A DNA stretch of 64,000 nucleotides from Druceiella hillmani (lineage: Eukaryota; Arthropoda; Insecta; Lepidoptera; Hepialidae), in contig JAYKKI010000008.1 in NCBI GenBank assembly GCA_039881145.1, positions 34,606,501 through 34,670,500 of the forward strand. The letters run 5' to 3'. Each line of letters starts with the position of its first letter. The first letter of the stretch is position 1. Shown piece after piece: positions 38,141-51,690 of this stretch. A program made the position numbers and the translations under genes. The notes under the pieces are model-generated. The model was given only the letters and a program-made list of their open reading frames with translations, did not search any database and was not told where the DNA came from.

Positions 38141-38587
38141 AACCAAGTTGTTAATCAAAACTTGATCTCACATCTTAGCATTTAAGTAGTAAAACTGAGT
38201 AGTAATCAAATTTTTCTAGATCAGTAACTTGCTAGATTTACTTTTGGTAACATACGTAAAAATATTTTAGTGTTGTTGATAAAGGGATAACATATAAAAT
38301 TTAGCATCATCGAAAAAATATAACATAAACCTTAACCCCGTTTGAAACGGTAAACTTTTCCTGAAACAGACGTTCATGTTTTTATGACTCGTAAGAAACC
38401 GATATTTCTTTCATATTCATTCAGCATGAACCACCTTACTTCTTCCAAAGCAATTGCAAATCCAAAAATTTCGGGTCTAATTTATTTATTTATTTAGATT
38501 ATTTCAATTAAGATTCCTAAATCGGGGTTTAATGGGTATATTACTTATTTATTATTGTTTCAATTTTAATTTAAAATTTTTTTATTT

Positions 38588-38627
38588 ATGTATTTTAGAG
38601 AAAGGCTATACTTTCTCTAAAATACAT
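38588..38627. repeat. perfect 17-bp hairpin
   Basis: 'atgtattttagagaaag' at 38588-38604 is exactly inverted at 38611-38627 with a 6-base loop. It is isolated, with no neighbouring element ends found. Confidence 0.85.
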
Positions 38628-38899
38628 CAATGAATCTTTTATACTATGCACAAGCAGAATCGCACAAATATTTTTATTCAGTTTTGTAATTTTTTTTAAA
38701 ATTTGAAACCATAGATTTCCAGCACGGTGCCATAAAAGCAGGTAATACAGAACGAAAGTATTTCATATTTTTTGATGCAATGAAATTTAAAATCAAGTAT
38801 GAACTTTTCATAAGTCAAACAATGATTTATGTATTTGAAAATGACTGCAAATATGTGAATATATAACTAAAGAATAAACAAAACTAGTTAATTGTGGAG

Positions 38900-39080
38900 C
38901 AGCATAATGGAACGTCCAACTCGATTTCTTACCGGGTGTTAAAATGGAACTTAATTAATTGGCTCGTAGCCTTGTGCACAATAGGTCGGCTCTATTGTCT
39001 CGAGCACTAAGAGGCGCTGAGTGCAGCCGCATAGAGGGGAATTTACAGCTATTATACTTGATAGAAACCATCATGCGGTG
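38900..39080. promoter_or_regulatory. GC-rich island, candidate non-coding element
   Basis: A CpG-containing stretch ('aataggtcggctctattgtc', 'aagaggcgctgagtgcagcc') about 1 kb after the previous island. It includes a 'ttaattaattgg' homeodomain-type word. No frame or repeat partner was found. Confidence 0.3.
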
Positions 39081-39581
39081 AGAACTAGACCCGAATACTC
39101 ATTGTAAGTGAAGCACTAATAGTTTTAAGGTTTCGCAATAATTTGTTATAACATTTATTTAAATTTTAATTAATTTTATAATGCGTCGTTTTGTTTAACA
39201 AAGAGACACATTATATATTCAATATTTAATAAATTGAAAGCCTCTTAATCAGGGCGGATATTACTTTATCTCCTATACGACTTTAAGTCTAATTTTTAGA
39301 GCTTAAAAACGTGGTGTGAAGCTAGTTTGGCATTTATATTTCTCAAGTTCTTTATTTAAACACAAAAATAAATAAAGTATCAAAATATACAAGAGCAAAG
39401 ATGTTTGGAGTAATTAAATAGAAGTATTTCAGTGGCCCAGAGTTGAGATTATTCTGTATTATAGAATGTCAGATTGACTGAATGAGTTTTGAGCTGTGAT
39501 TTTTTTGTGATTTTAAATGTTCCTTTTTCAATAGTCCTTGAAGTATATGCTAAGGCAAAAAGCGTATATTTTATATTTTTG

Positions 39582-39582
<1 letters not shown>

Positions 39583-39639
<57 letters not shown>

Positions 39640-39646
39640 GTATTAT
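39583..39646. repeat. (AT)n microsatellite
   Basis: TA dinucleotides with two 'atg' interruptions near the end. Confidence 0.95.
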
Positions 39647-42600
39647 AAATTTGTGAAATATAGCTTGCTTAACATACACCTCTTTCAAAAGGAAAATTTT
39701 GTAGCAACAATCTGAATTGATGCCTACCTATTAGTGTTTTCAACAAAGTGAGTAAGTAAGTACATTTTATTATTAAAATTATCCATTATTTCGTAATTTG
39801 ATTTCGGAGTTTCAGTAATTCCTTTTTTTTACATTCCAATATTCGCGCCCAGTTCCATTACGACTCAACGTTTCGGAGTGAGAAATAAAGAATAATGGAT
39901 ATTATTCTCATGAAGGTAGGCCGAATAGGTCAAATACAAGTTTAGTTAGTGTAAATAATATACATAATGATGAAATTGTTATGAGGGATACATTTGATGT
40001 ATTTGTATATGCTCTCAGCTGACATAATAAAACAAAATTAAACGAAAAATATACGTAACGTTTACAGAGGTATACTCTTTGATAAAATAACCTCAATAAC
40101 GTTCAAACTTAAAAATGTAAAGAATTGAGGTCGAATTTCGACCACTGGGCGATCACTAGTGTATTTAATTACGTATATAAAAAAGTATAACAAATAGATT
40201 TTCATTCATTTATTGTATCGATTTAAAATTTAAGTAATTAAGATATTTCCGAAGAAAATCGACAAATATAGTATCACTAAACTAAAATGAGGTTGGAAGA
40301 GGTCAGTAAACCCATTGAATTTGGACTCCTTTGACTTGTTTTAATGAGTCCTTTCATTACATATTGTGACCCGGAAGAACTGATGAAGGGGAATCTGATG
40401 GGAATTTCTCAATGATTTCTCCTTGTGTTTGCTTTGTCTCAAGGGTCCTCTTGTTATATAATATAACAAGGAAGGAATGATGATGGAGAAGGAAATTGAC
40501 CTTGATGAACTTATCAATGGCTAACAGTAAATTCATCCAGTTTGAACTAATTTAATTTATCTCAATAAATTCTTTAGTCACCAAAACATGTTTTTTGTTT
40601 TATTTTAAATTACGTCTTTTTGTTTACCATGATTTCCGATCATTCTTTTCTTTGGCATATTTCTAATAACTGTTGTCACAACTTTTACATTTAAAGTTTT
40701 GAAGTAAGTATTGTAATTATAAGTGACTAATTAATTGAAATAACGATAACTCGTTGCCTTATATATGAAATATTCAAAATCTCGACAAATTAACGTTATA
40801 GCCCATTTAATATATTTTTGATCACTTGATAGTTAATTTAATTAATTGCAGTTTTCATTGATTATTTTAAAAGGATTGCTAAAAGTTTGAAAGAAACATT
40901 TAATTTTCTAACACAGAATTGCAGCTTCGTAACCCATTAAACGCTGAAAAATTACCCTTGATTTTTAAGTATTTACTTCGTGCTGAAATAAAAAAAATAT
41001 ATTCCAAAGCAATTTTTCTAAGAAATATTTTCAGTAACTTATTACCAAATATAATTAACCAAAATCTGTATTTAAATGGCTATTAAAATAAGAGGACATT
41101 ATTGTTGCGGGAAGATAGATGTGAAAAACATTACGAGGATGGGAAAAAGATAATTTAACTGGTCTTGAGATAAGTCAATCCCGGACAAATAACGACAATT
41201 TGGCAAAGAATATTTTTATAAACAATATCGTTAACAACTAATTAGTATCTTGAGTTTGGAAAATGAGAAAATGAAAAAAATATCAAAATTCCTTTTTGGC
41301 CCTCACACCTTCTAAAGCCCTAATTTTTTTAATTAATTTGAATCAACAATTTCATACAAGCGTAGCTTTTAACATAAACATCTACGTGAAACGAAGAAAT
41401 TCATCTAAAATGCAAAATATCATAAAATGATTTAATCTGAAAGCACAGTTTCTTATTAGCGGAATTTATTTTATCATACACATGTGTGTGGAATAAAAGA
41501 CAGTTCATTTTCAATACTTTATCTGAATTGGTATTCAAATAACTTTGTATTAAAATAACGTACATATTCCTTTCTTTTTTTTTATATTATATTCCTAACT
41601 ACGTATCAATTGTTCCTTTTTATTTTCGTCGAAGAAAAGTATAATTACTTTTTTCGATAAAATCATGTTAAGTTACAATAGATTGTTTGTTTTTTATTTA
41701 TTGTACAGTAGAGAAAACTATTTAAATAAATACCTTTATTAACAAAAAATAACAAGGTTTTAAATGTCCGTACTCAAAATATACAATAACCTTTAGTTTT
41801 CAACTTAACAAAATAAGTAAGATAATAAATGTATTACCCATATTATAACCTTCCAACTATAACAACGTCAGCAATAATGCGTTTTACTGTATCTATCCAT
41901 TTATTTTTTTTAATACAATTTCCAATTCAATATTGGAAATGTGTAAAATTCGAATATGCTATTTCTTGAAGTATTTTTACAATTTACTATACAATAACTT
42001 CGTGTCACACTTCGAAAAATTACAAATGTACAACACTGAAAATGTACTGCAAAAATGTCAATTTTAGCGTTTTTCAAGTCAAAGAATATACGTAAATAGA
42101 TTAATTACTTAAAAAAATAGGAACCAGTCGTCATTATTTTATTACAAAAATTTATTTTCAAAAATTTACTCACAACTTAATTTTTTTGCTGAAATATTTT
42201 TCACTTTTTAGTTTAAATTTATGATTATTATATTATAAATATTTCGATACACTAAACAAATATTTACACAGAAATGATAATAATAAAAAATAAACAAGAG
42301 GCAAATAAACGTTAATAAGGTATTAAAAAGATAAATAATTTTGGTGTTTAAATATTTAATTGTCCTATATACACATTTTTTTCAATTATAATTCATGGAT
42401 CCCCTTTTCTTACTTTACCTTTCATATTTTGTGGATTGATAAACAGTGACGTTTTGTTGTTGCTAAGATACATTTGCTTCCAATTATTAATTTACAATAA
42501 AAAAAATCTTGAACTAAAGATTTAATAATAAATGTTTAAGGTTGGTAGAAGTGAATGTTTTTTTAACATTAAATGAGATAAAAGTCATTTTTAAAACTTT

Positions 42601-42924
42601 TTTTTGGAGGTTTTTATTAACCTCTTATTTAACTTTCTCTCTTATTGTCACATATTTATATGTTTGTTAAATATTTAGTATATGATTATAAATTTAAAGT
42701 GAAAAAAGTGAAAAAAATTACAATACAACAGATGGAGGAATATTTTATCCAATCAACTTTCTATAATAAAATAATTGCTACCGAGACTTATTTTTTTCAA
42801 ATACACTGTGCTTTTGGTTATTAAAAATCAATGAAATCCGCATTTTTGCTAAACTGCACTGGTTTTTATAAGTAAACATAATGATATACGTGAGTAAATT
42901 ATATTATTTATGACATTATTTAAC
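39647..42924. other. AT-rich DNA with one small palindrome
   Basis: 'cttgttatat' at 40450-40459 is inverted at 40461-40470. A purine/pyrimidine mixed patch at 40370-40510 has no open frame. Nothing else is supported. Confidence 0.45.
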
Positions 42925-43110
42925 AGGCGCCTTTAGATAGTTTCATTTCCGCTACAGCGAGGGCTCGATTTTGTTACCCCTGCTCTGTTGTACACATACG
43001 GCCAATAGGTATATAGACGTACAGCATGCACATCAGCTGTATTTGTTTCAGCGTGTGTGTTTAGCAATCGGTGCGCGCCATAACCTCTCTTCACAATTTT
43101 CAAACTAGTG
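42925..43110. promoter_or_regulatory. GC-rich island, candidate non-coding element or promoter
   Basis: 'tttccgctacagcgagggct', 'gcaatcggtgcgcgccataa' and a CA/TG-rich middle ('catgcacatcagctg') contrast with AT-rich flanks. It could be a promoter-like or LTR-like sequence. No transcription start motif is secure. Confidence 0.3.
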
Positions 43111-43734
43111 TTAATGTTATCAATAAAGAATTAATTGGAAAAGTGATTCAATAGACGTTGAGGATGGTAATGATGAAGTCTGGTATATACCAGTGTTAAT
43201 GTGACAATAAGTTGATGAATTTTTAAACTTAAATTTTGGTATCAACTTTTATTTGCATCGACAAAAGTTTACATGTGAATTAACTGATACCGAAACTAAA
43301 TCGTGCAACCCTGTGCACGTATTATGCGAGTTTTGTTTAAATAAAAAAAATGCGGAAATATTTATATAAATCTTTTATTTCAATAGAGAATTGACTGAGG
43401 CATCGGCAACTGAGACACAATTTATAAGATCAAAAAAGAAAACCAATGCGCAAAATGTAAAGAATATTTTATTTCCTTCGTTTATTTCTTTAATTTTTTT
43501 ACTGATCACTCTTAAATATTGTTGTCTTAATTCATTGTGCCTTTTATGTAATTCGTAATACAAAACAATAGAATCAACCAAGTCATTCCAAGTGGGTGTT
43601 CCACCTCTCGTTCTTTTATTCAAATAAAATAATGAATATCTTAATTTTAATTTGTATATAAAAAATAGTCTATCACATATATTTCGCTCCCAAGAACGAA
43701 TAACAAAAAAAGGGTTTGTAGATTTTATTTGAGG

Positions 43735-43900
43735 GAGAGTGAGTTAGCGCAGCGTCTTTCTACTTTGTTAATGGACCGAGTAAATTGTATTATTTCGTGT
43801 CCGACGCTCACTGTGCCAGTACGACGTTAGGGCGCGAGGGATAACTTGAGATAATGTGCTTTTTATTTGGGGACTTTCGTTTGTTTCCTCTAGCTTTTCA
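43735..43900. promoter_or_regulatory. GC-rich island, candidate non-coding element
   Basis: 'gttagcgcagcgtctttc', 'gtgtccgacgctcactgtgc' and 'acgttagggcgcgagg' are CpG-bearing words within otherwise AT-rich DNA. An 82-codon minus-strand frame lies just downstream (43375-43623) but is not convincing as a gene. Confidence 0.3.
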
Positions 43901-44089
43901 ACGTAACGGGTTAAATAAATTAAAAATAATATTCATATTTTTATATATACATACAAAAATATGTATTGTAGGCTAGTTGGAGTCTTATTGAATCGTATCT
44001 AATTGAAATTGAACAAATGAAGGTTTCGAATAAAATTTTTAAATGAAAACCTCTTTAGACAAACCAAACGGTTTTTCTAAGCAGTGAAT

Positions 44090-44230
44090 AAAACTGAGCC
44101 ATCACGCTTGATTCAATAACGATGTATCGGGTAAATTTGATTCTTTTCGGCATCGGGCAATCGAGCACACTTTTCGGGTAAACTCGGCCCAAGAGGGTTC
44201 ATTGTCTGTCACGTAATTCATTGTTTCAAG
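44090..44230. promoter_or_regulatory. GC-rich island, candidate non-coding element
   Basis: The trinucleotide-rich word 'cgggtaaa' occurs at 44128 and 44176, with 'cggcatcgggcaatcgagca' between. There is no frame. It lies close to the island at 43735-43900 and may be part of one regulatory region. Confidence 0.25.
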
Positions 44231-45179
44231 CATTACGTTTCATTTTTGATGAATGTTTATCTGAGAGTAGTTTGATATAGTATGCGAATGTTATTGTATT
44301 TTTTATTTTAGTTTTCACTGCTATCATGTGGTCATTAGCACACACCAGTGTTTTTTAAAAAGACTTTCTTTATGCAATATAAAGAAAAGTAAAGATTTGA
44401 AAAATAAATTAATTAAAATGATAAACTCATTGCTGTAACTTGGTTCCAGCATATTCAGAAATAAAGAGCCAAAAAAACTAAGCAACGGTACTCTGGAAGT
44501 TTGCCTAAAGTGGGATTCTATAAATGCCTTCCATGATTATATCTTTCAAACGTTGACATAAGTAAACTAAAAAAAAAGTTAATTCAAACTTCCATTGAAA
44601 TTCTAGTATCTAGAATTTTTTCGGATTTTTCAAATGTATTATTAAAAAATTAGAAGACTATGTTAACAATGTACATAATTTTAACGCTTAATATTTCTCA
44701 TAGGGGGTTTAAACAGTATTATACATACTAGATAACAACAAGGTAAATGAAAAATAAATTTTATTTTGAAAAAATTATATGTGAAGGGTACACAAAATAC
44801 CTTTGTTCCTGTTTGATGTTTATGGTGAAGTTCAGTAAAAATAATTATTCATATCTATATATCGGTTGACACTCCTTTTTAAAGCATTTGCTTGATAAAA
44901 TTAATGTGCATATTTCTAAAACTGTAGAATGTATCAAAACTACCAAAAATTGTGTTTTTGATTTAAAAGTAATAATTTTGCTATTAATACAATTTGTAAA
45001 TCGTCAAATAATGCAAAAATGTCAATAATCTATGAAAAACAAACAAAAAACCAAGCAACACCAACAAAGGGACGATTGAATCAAATTAATCAAGTGGCAT
45101 ATCTTTATTGGTTCAGAGTTGGTAAGCAATTCACGCGTCGAATGTTGTTCAAAGGAGTTTGAATAGATGACTAGCCATT

Positions 45180-45410
45180 TTTCATCTTGTTATCTTAATG
45201 GGGTACATTTACGAGAGCTTTTAAAATTCTTTCCATCCCTTCATTTTTTATTAACACGCGCGGGGCCGCCGTTATTATTTCACTTCACCCTTTTGCATCA
45301 GAAGACGTAGGCTCGGTCATTTGTAACCGCGCTCGTGCGTGCGCTCGTGGGGATTTTTATTTGCAAAAGTATAATGAGTAGCTCGGTACGTTCAATTGTT
45401 TAGCATAAAG
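45180..45410. promoter_or_regulatory. GC/CpG-rich island, candidate non-coding element
   Basis: 'aacacgcgcggggccgccgt' and a doubled 'cgctcgtg' at 45331-45350 give one of the highest local CpG densities in the window. No frame or second copy was found. Confidence 0.3.
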
Positions 45411-48400
45411 TTCTTTCAGAATATTTTGTGTGTGAGGAGTTTTAGATATGTTTGTTAGGTTAGATTTAAGATAGTCAAGTCCCAATTTTCTTCAGATATT
45501 GCAACACTCCATTAAATGTGGGAAAATTCTGCCATTTTGAATAAAATTGGGTGAATCTTTTTCAAATATACTTGAGGAAGAAAAAATAATTTTAGATACC
45601 AAACTTAAAGTAAATTGAAACATCAAAATAGCTCAATTATTTTATAATTAACGTAGCTATAGCCTAGATGCTTTCCCTTCAAGAAGTTAATGAATAAAAT
45701 ATTCCTGGGTCTTCTTAGTCTAAAATATGTTTGGTTCCTTGGGTCTTCTAAGACTCAGATTCACATCTGGGTCTTGGAAGGTATTCAAAAAAACAATTAG
45801 TCAAGTGTGATCGTACAAATCACTTTTTATATAAGTATATTTCAGAATCAGGATAATATTTTGAGCACAGAGGGATAACAACAGAAGAAAGGAATAAGAA
45901 AGTAATGTCAGAAAAGAGTAAATGTCAATCATTGATAATTTTTGCAATGATTATTTTTCACGAGACTTTAAGGTTAGCTTTTTTAAATGCATAGTTTTAG
46001 ATAAATTTGCCTGGTTTTAAAATTCTGTAAAAATATGGTAGTGAATGAGCTATTTGTCGGTATACTGGGGATAATATAAAACTCAACAATATTTTCTTTC
46101 TTAAGTCAAAAGGTTAACGTTACTAAATTTTTTTTGGTTAAACAAATAATTTAAGTCACACATACTCCATTACCTCATCAAAAAAATTCGCTAATGTTAG
46201 TGTTACTTTAATACTTGTTTAATAACATGATAGGATATCAAGAATAACATGTTATGACTTTTGCAAATGATTGATAAGTTTTGTTATTTCGGATCGATTT
46301 TGATGAGCTACCTTCAGATCGAATGAAAAAATCAATACTTATAATACTTAATATTCAATGCAGTAGCGTGGGATGGACTATTTCGGAGATTACGGGGACG
46401 CCAAAGTAAAGTTGGACCCAATACATTTACTAGTAAAAGTCAAGCAACCTATAACGAATAAAATTATTTATAGTTAGGAATAAAATAAATAATTTTAGAC
46501 AATTCTTTTATGAATTCCGTAGATAAACAAGAAACCCTTATAATTTCGTCAGTTTTGTCCATGTGTCACAACATGCATTAAAATCTTCACGTGGATTTGA
46601 AATTATTATGCAGAAATTATTATTAAAAAAATAATAATATAATTCCTCCTAGCTCTGAAATGCTGGATCAATTAACTGGTATTCCTAAATGATATTGAGG
46701 TTCTATTCACAATTGTCGTAATTTTAAATCGCGTATCCAAAGCACTATATATATATCGAAATAACATGGACGTTTGTTATTTTTAAATTGAATTGTTCAT
46801 AAATCCAAAAAAATACTAATGTTAAAATAGATATTTTAAATAATATTATTTTGGTCAACTTCAATTCACAGTTTCCAGAAATATAGAGAACTTCAATTGG
46901 AACTTCATTTTATGTACGTTTTGAAATGTGCTTGACTATTTTTTCTTAATTATTTAAAATTGTCTTCTGTCCTGCAGCAAAAAACGCATATAGTGGATAT
47001 ACATTTTATATATATATTAGTTTAGAGAAATTTGGAGACGATAATGTGTTAGTCTTAAGTTACTCGTGAGGCTACCTACACCATTATGTGACATATTATC
47101 GTATCGGAAGTAGTTTTACCTCAATGAGACTTACTTTATTATGTTTTATTCAATCATGATACTGAAATAAAAAAAACATCCTAGTGTAAATATTGAGGAT
47201 GGCTAAATATTAAAAAGCTATAATAATTCATGCCATGCCATGTAGTGTAATCATTAAAATCTCTTACAATCGTCTAGTTCCATAATGTTAATAACATCGT
47301 GAAACATATTTAACTCACAATATCGAACAACTTGTACAACTGTGGTATGTGTACTCGATTCGTAATAAGCTGTTTTCAAAATTATTGTGACAAGTGTGAG
47401 GAAGACTAACACATGACATAAAAACAAATACATACATATTTTACGAGATAAAAACAATACATATATAAAAATGTTTACAATATTTTATTTAAAAGTTAAA
47501 CAATTAATAATACACTTGTTAAACAATAAAAAACATTGTATTTTTGGGGGTTTGTTTTTGCTGACATTTTGTATTATCCGTATTTATTAGATTTTACAGC
47601 TAAGTAAGTTGGGTCAGGTATAACAACGACTACTTTTTTTTGATAATGATAATAAAAAACCTGATCAACCCAAATTAAAAGAAAATTCTAAAGCAACGAA
47701 ACTACTACAAAAAAAGCATTCACAACGTAAACTGCTAAAACATACATTTTCATGACACTGCGGTCATCTTTTGGTGCGCTACTTATTTTTAACAAGCGAC
47801 TTTATTTATCCATTTGGCGACTTTTTTTTTAATATGATATTTACCCACGGAGTTTAGTGTACATAACCTGGAGTAAATTATAATAAACGAAAATATGATT
47901 TTTGATGACTGTTAGAAAGAGGTATAAACAACAAATAACCAGTGGGGACTTAGAAGGAAAATAACTTCAAAATAATTCTACGTTATTGTAATTAAATGAT
48001 ATCTTCAAAAACTGTAAATTGCGTAAAATGTTTTTTTTGTTTTTAAATTTTGACAAGTTTAATCTAAATAATTTGGAATAAGTGATAATAAACAAAAACT
48101 TTATTTTTGATGCTTATTTGGGGAATTACAAATTCAGAAACAAGCGATACCACTGACAGATATCCTTTTTTAATTTGTTTGAGCTGTCGTAACCAAATTA
48201 GATATATTTGGTTTAAAACTATGTTTCACTTTAAAACATCTGGTGGAATAATATATGGTGGAATAAACGATTAGAATAAATTTCTATATAAAAACATCTT
48301 GCTGAAACGGAAGTACCAACGGTAAAGTTTAACAGTCATACTGTTACGGTTCGTAGTTGCTTCACTATCAACAGCATAATCGTTTTAATAAAATTTGATA

Positions 48401-49156
48401 ATAGAGTTATGAAGAAAAAAATAATAATTAGAAATACTTTAGAACAAAACGCATGTTCATCTGACCATTTTTTAATTGGTCATAAGTTTATAACACAAGG
48501 TGATAACGCATGCAAACTTTGTCTAAAACTAATTACAAAGGTGTAAATAAGTGAAAGAAAACAGCACATTTTTGTTCATATATAGATACGATTTGGATAT
48601 CAGAATCGCTTAATTTAAATTCAATTAGATCAAATATGATTTTGGATTAGCTTTTATTCCGTTTTGTTTTTAAAACCTAGAGCAACTGAACGGGACAGCA
48701 TAGAATAATTATTATTTTAATAATGGTTTTTTCTTAGTTTAAGAAGTTAAATTACACTTATAACTATATGTTGTCTGTATATTATAAAAATAAATTTCCC
48801 AAAGGTATGAAATAACCTAATCATCGCATAATTTTGTTCGTAGATTGGACCAAATACAATAGTTTATATTTTGAGAACGAACTTGATGACCATTTTTCAA
48901 AATAAAACTCACTGAGCAATGAGCTCTACTTCAAATTTTCTGAGATATTTATAACACTGAGAGTTTCAAAAAACAATTAGTGTGGGTTTTCTCCATAACC
49001 GGTGTTCAGCTTCAGATATTAACCTTATATTTATAATTTAATTGTATCAGGGATTAGTATAATTCATTTGTATCTATATATATAATTCATTAATTAGCTC
49101 TTGGTTCGTATTTACCCTACAATGTCAGCGTTCATATTAATAACTTTGAAAATTAG
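45411..49156. other. anonymous AT-rich DNA, no gene seen
   Basis: The words 'gataataaac(g/a)aaaa' with 'atttttgatg' near 47880 and 48085 may mark an old ~200-bp duplication. 'gggtcttct' recurs three times between 45706 and 45777. No coding region is supported. Confidence 0.45.
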
Positions 49157-49210
49157 TTTTCAATAAGGGTAAAAAGTTTTTGTTTTCAATGAGGGTAAAA
49201 GTTTTCAGTA
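49157..49210 (+). repeat. two-unit short tandem repeat
   Basis: 'gttttcaataagggtaaaa' at 49157 is followed by 'gttttcaatgagggtaaaa' at about 49182. Confidence 0.7.
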
Positions 49211-49673
49211 AAGCCACATAGTATGGAGTTTTTCATATATTACACTAAAAAATATCATAATTTTTTAACCCGCTTTTATACGTGTTTCATTTTCTTTTTA
49301 CGATCATCCGATGCCAGAAAAACGTACACCCTCAGGTATTACTAAGATTTTCATTTATATTAAAATTACCTGCGGAAATTGTATCGCGTAATTTACTTTT
49401 ATTCTCTCTGTAATCTGCTGTACTTGAACGTTTATTTCCTTTAATTTATTATATTATCGCTTAATTTATTCTTTGACACATGTTTAATTTTTCCTGTTGT
49501 AAATATTTAGTGTATATTATGTCTCATTAAATTTTTCAAATTCATTATAATTGTTTTTTAAATACCTAAGTTATTACAATATATTATTTATTGACATATT
49601 CTTATTTAAAGTGTCATGTGATTTGAAAAAATATTCTCCCTTGTTTATTTTACAGTAAACACAGCTGATATGC

Positions 49674-49712
<39 letters not shown>

Positions 49713-49720
49713 TATATATT
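49674..49720. repeat. (AT)n microsatellite
   Basis: TA dinucleotides with one 'aaa' break. Confidence 0.95.
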
Positions 49721-49869
49721 ATAATCGATTATGGCACACCCGTCTGCAAGAATACAGACAATATATTTCTATAACTGAGTTAATGGCTGCTACAATTTTG
49801 TTTTGTTCATTTTAAGTTTGAAATTATACACTCGTAGCATGAGAGTTTCGTATTAAACACGGGAATACC

Positions 49870-50070
49870 TAGTCCCCTTAGCTCGACTCGAGAGTCAATT
49901 ATCAACTTTAAATTCGTAAGTTACTTTTAGGCTTGCGTTGAAACAAAACAATTAATTGGTTTCGCCATATTATGAAGGCCGACGCGAGTGTGGGGCCGCG
50001 TAATGATCTCCAAGGAACGTCTATAATTTTGCTTGAGTTTGGATCTGCCCTGGAATGAGGTGTGTGTGTA
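49870..50070. promoter_or_regulatory. GC-rich island, candidate non-coding element
   Basis: 'cttagctcgactcgagagtc', 'gaaggccgacgcgagtgtgg' and 'ggggccgcgtaatgatctcc' are set in AT-rich DNA, about 400 bases before the G/T tract. No frame was found. Confidence 0.3.
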
Positions 50071-50459
50071 TGTGTGGAGTTAGTTTAGCGATCTAAGTTT
50101 AAGAGAAGATGAAATTCTGAATGTCATCAGCGTATACTTATATCAATTATATTCAATATAATATCTATTTGTCAAGTATGGTCATAGATTAATCATATAG
50201 CAATTACCTTTATGCGGGCAGTAAATTATTTAAAAAAATTAAATTGACTTCTGTACGTTAGATTAAAACCTCGGTTGATATGCATAAGCGATGCAATTCA
50301 ACAATATTTGAAATAAAGCAATTTTCTAATAATATTTTGCGAACAGATCTTAAAAAAAATAACAAAACCATCCCCGTTTCATTTACAGATATTTATTACA
50401 TGATGTGATTCATGTGAAAAACATTTTTCAGTTTTAGTTTATATAAATGAAGGATATAC

Positions 50460-51690
50460 TCAATTTGGATTGATTTGGGTTGGGTTTGGTTCAATTGGAT
50501 TGGTTTTGGCTGAGGTAGATTGGATTGGGTTTGGTTGGGTTTGTTTTAGGTTGTTTTGGGTTCGCATAAGGATGGTGTTAGGTTCGGTTGCATTGGATTT
50601 GGTTTTCCTTGGGTTATGTTAGGTTTGCTTTAGCTTAAGTTAAGTTGGTTTCTGCCTGATTGTGTAGAATAACGTTGAGTTGGGTTGGATTTGTATTGAG
50701 TAAGGTGGGATTATGTTTCAATTGGGTTATATTGGATTGGGTTGGATTAGATTATTTTAGTTTGGGTTGGGTTTGCTGTAAGTTTTATATGGTTAACTTG
50801 CTTTTGTTTTGCGTTGGGTCGGGCCGGGTGTGTTTTGTGTAGAGTTGGGGTTGGTTGGATAAGGTTTGTTTTGGGTTGGGTTTAGTTTTATGTTGATTGG
50901 GTTGAGTTGAGTTTGTTTTAGGTTGAATTAGGTTTGCTTTGAGTTAGATTGGGTTAGGCTGGGTTTTCTTGGGTTAGGTTAATTGGGTTAAGGTTGGTTG
51001 GATAGGGTTTGCTTTGGCTTGGACTAGGTTTGGTTGAGATTACTTTGGACTGTGTCGTAAGGAGTCTGTTTTGGGGTTGGTTAGATTGGGTTTGATTCGT
51101 TTGGATTTGGTTGGGATGGGTTAGTTTATTGTTTGGGTAGGGTTGAGCTGGGTTTGCTTTGGTTTGGGTTGGATTTGCTTCTTTTTAATTAGGATTGCGC
51201 TGGGTCAGGTTTGTTTTGGGTGTGGTTGAATTGAGTTAATTTTGCTTTATATTAGGCCGGATTATGTTGGGTTTAGCTAGGTAGGATTGGGTGAAGTTGG
51301 GTTGGATTTATTTTGGATTGGGTCAAGTTAGATAGGGTTTGCCTCGGTTAGATTAGGTTTACTTTGGGTTGAATTGCATTGCGTACTTTTGGTGGATTGA
51401 GTTATTGTTTGTTTTAGGTTGGGCTGGGTTTACTGGGGTTTGAGTTGCGTTTATTTTATTTTTGTTTTGATTGCGTTGGGTTGGATAGTGTTGGGTTGGG
51501 TTTACTTTTGATTGGATTGGGTTAAGTTGAGCTGGGTTGGGCTGATTTGAGTTGGGTTTGTTTTGGTTGGGTAGGGTTAGTTTTATTTTGGGTTGCGTTG
51601 GGTTGGTTTGAGTTGTGTTGGGTTCGGTTGAATTGGGTTCGGTTGGGTTGAGCTGTGTTTTATTATGTTAAATTTGTTACGGGCTTGAGT
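50460..51690 (+). repeat. 1.2-kb G/T-rich tract with 5-bp periodicity
   Basis: The plus strand is almost entirely G and T with scattered A and very little C. Reading in fives gives mostly TTGGG with variants TTAGG, TTTGG, TTGAG, TTGGA and TTGCT, and occasional slips of register. TTAGG, the usual insect telomere unit, occurs many times as a variant. The tract has dozens of GGG or GG runs at short spacing, so it could form G-quadruplexes on the plus strand. It may be degenerate interstitial telomere-like DNA or an independent microsatellite. The frame across 50660-50842 encodes only Gly/Leu/Val/Trp-type repeats and is an artefact. Confidence 0.85.

Noticed and set aside
43375..43623. 82-codon minus-strand frame with a charged first half and a hydrophobic end
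   Set aside because: The first half looks protein-like, but there is no recognisable family, no upstream exon signal and no homologue known to me. It is within reach of chance in AT-rich DNA of this size.
47866..48113. Apparent ~200-bp duplication
   Set aside because: Only one block of about 45 bases matches and it is A/T-rich, so chance similarity is not excluded.
50660..50842. Open frame rich in Gly, Leu, Val and Trp
   Set aside because: It is the forced reading of the G/T-rich 5-mer tract.
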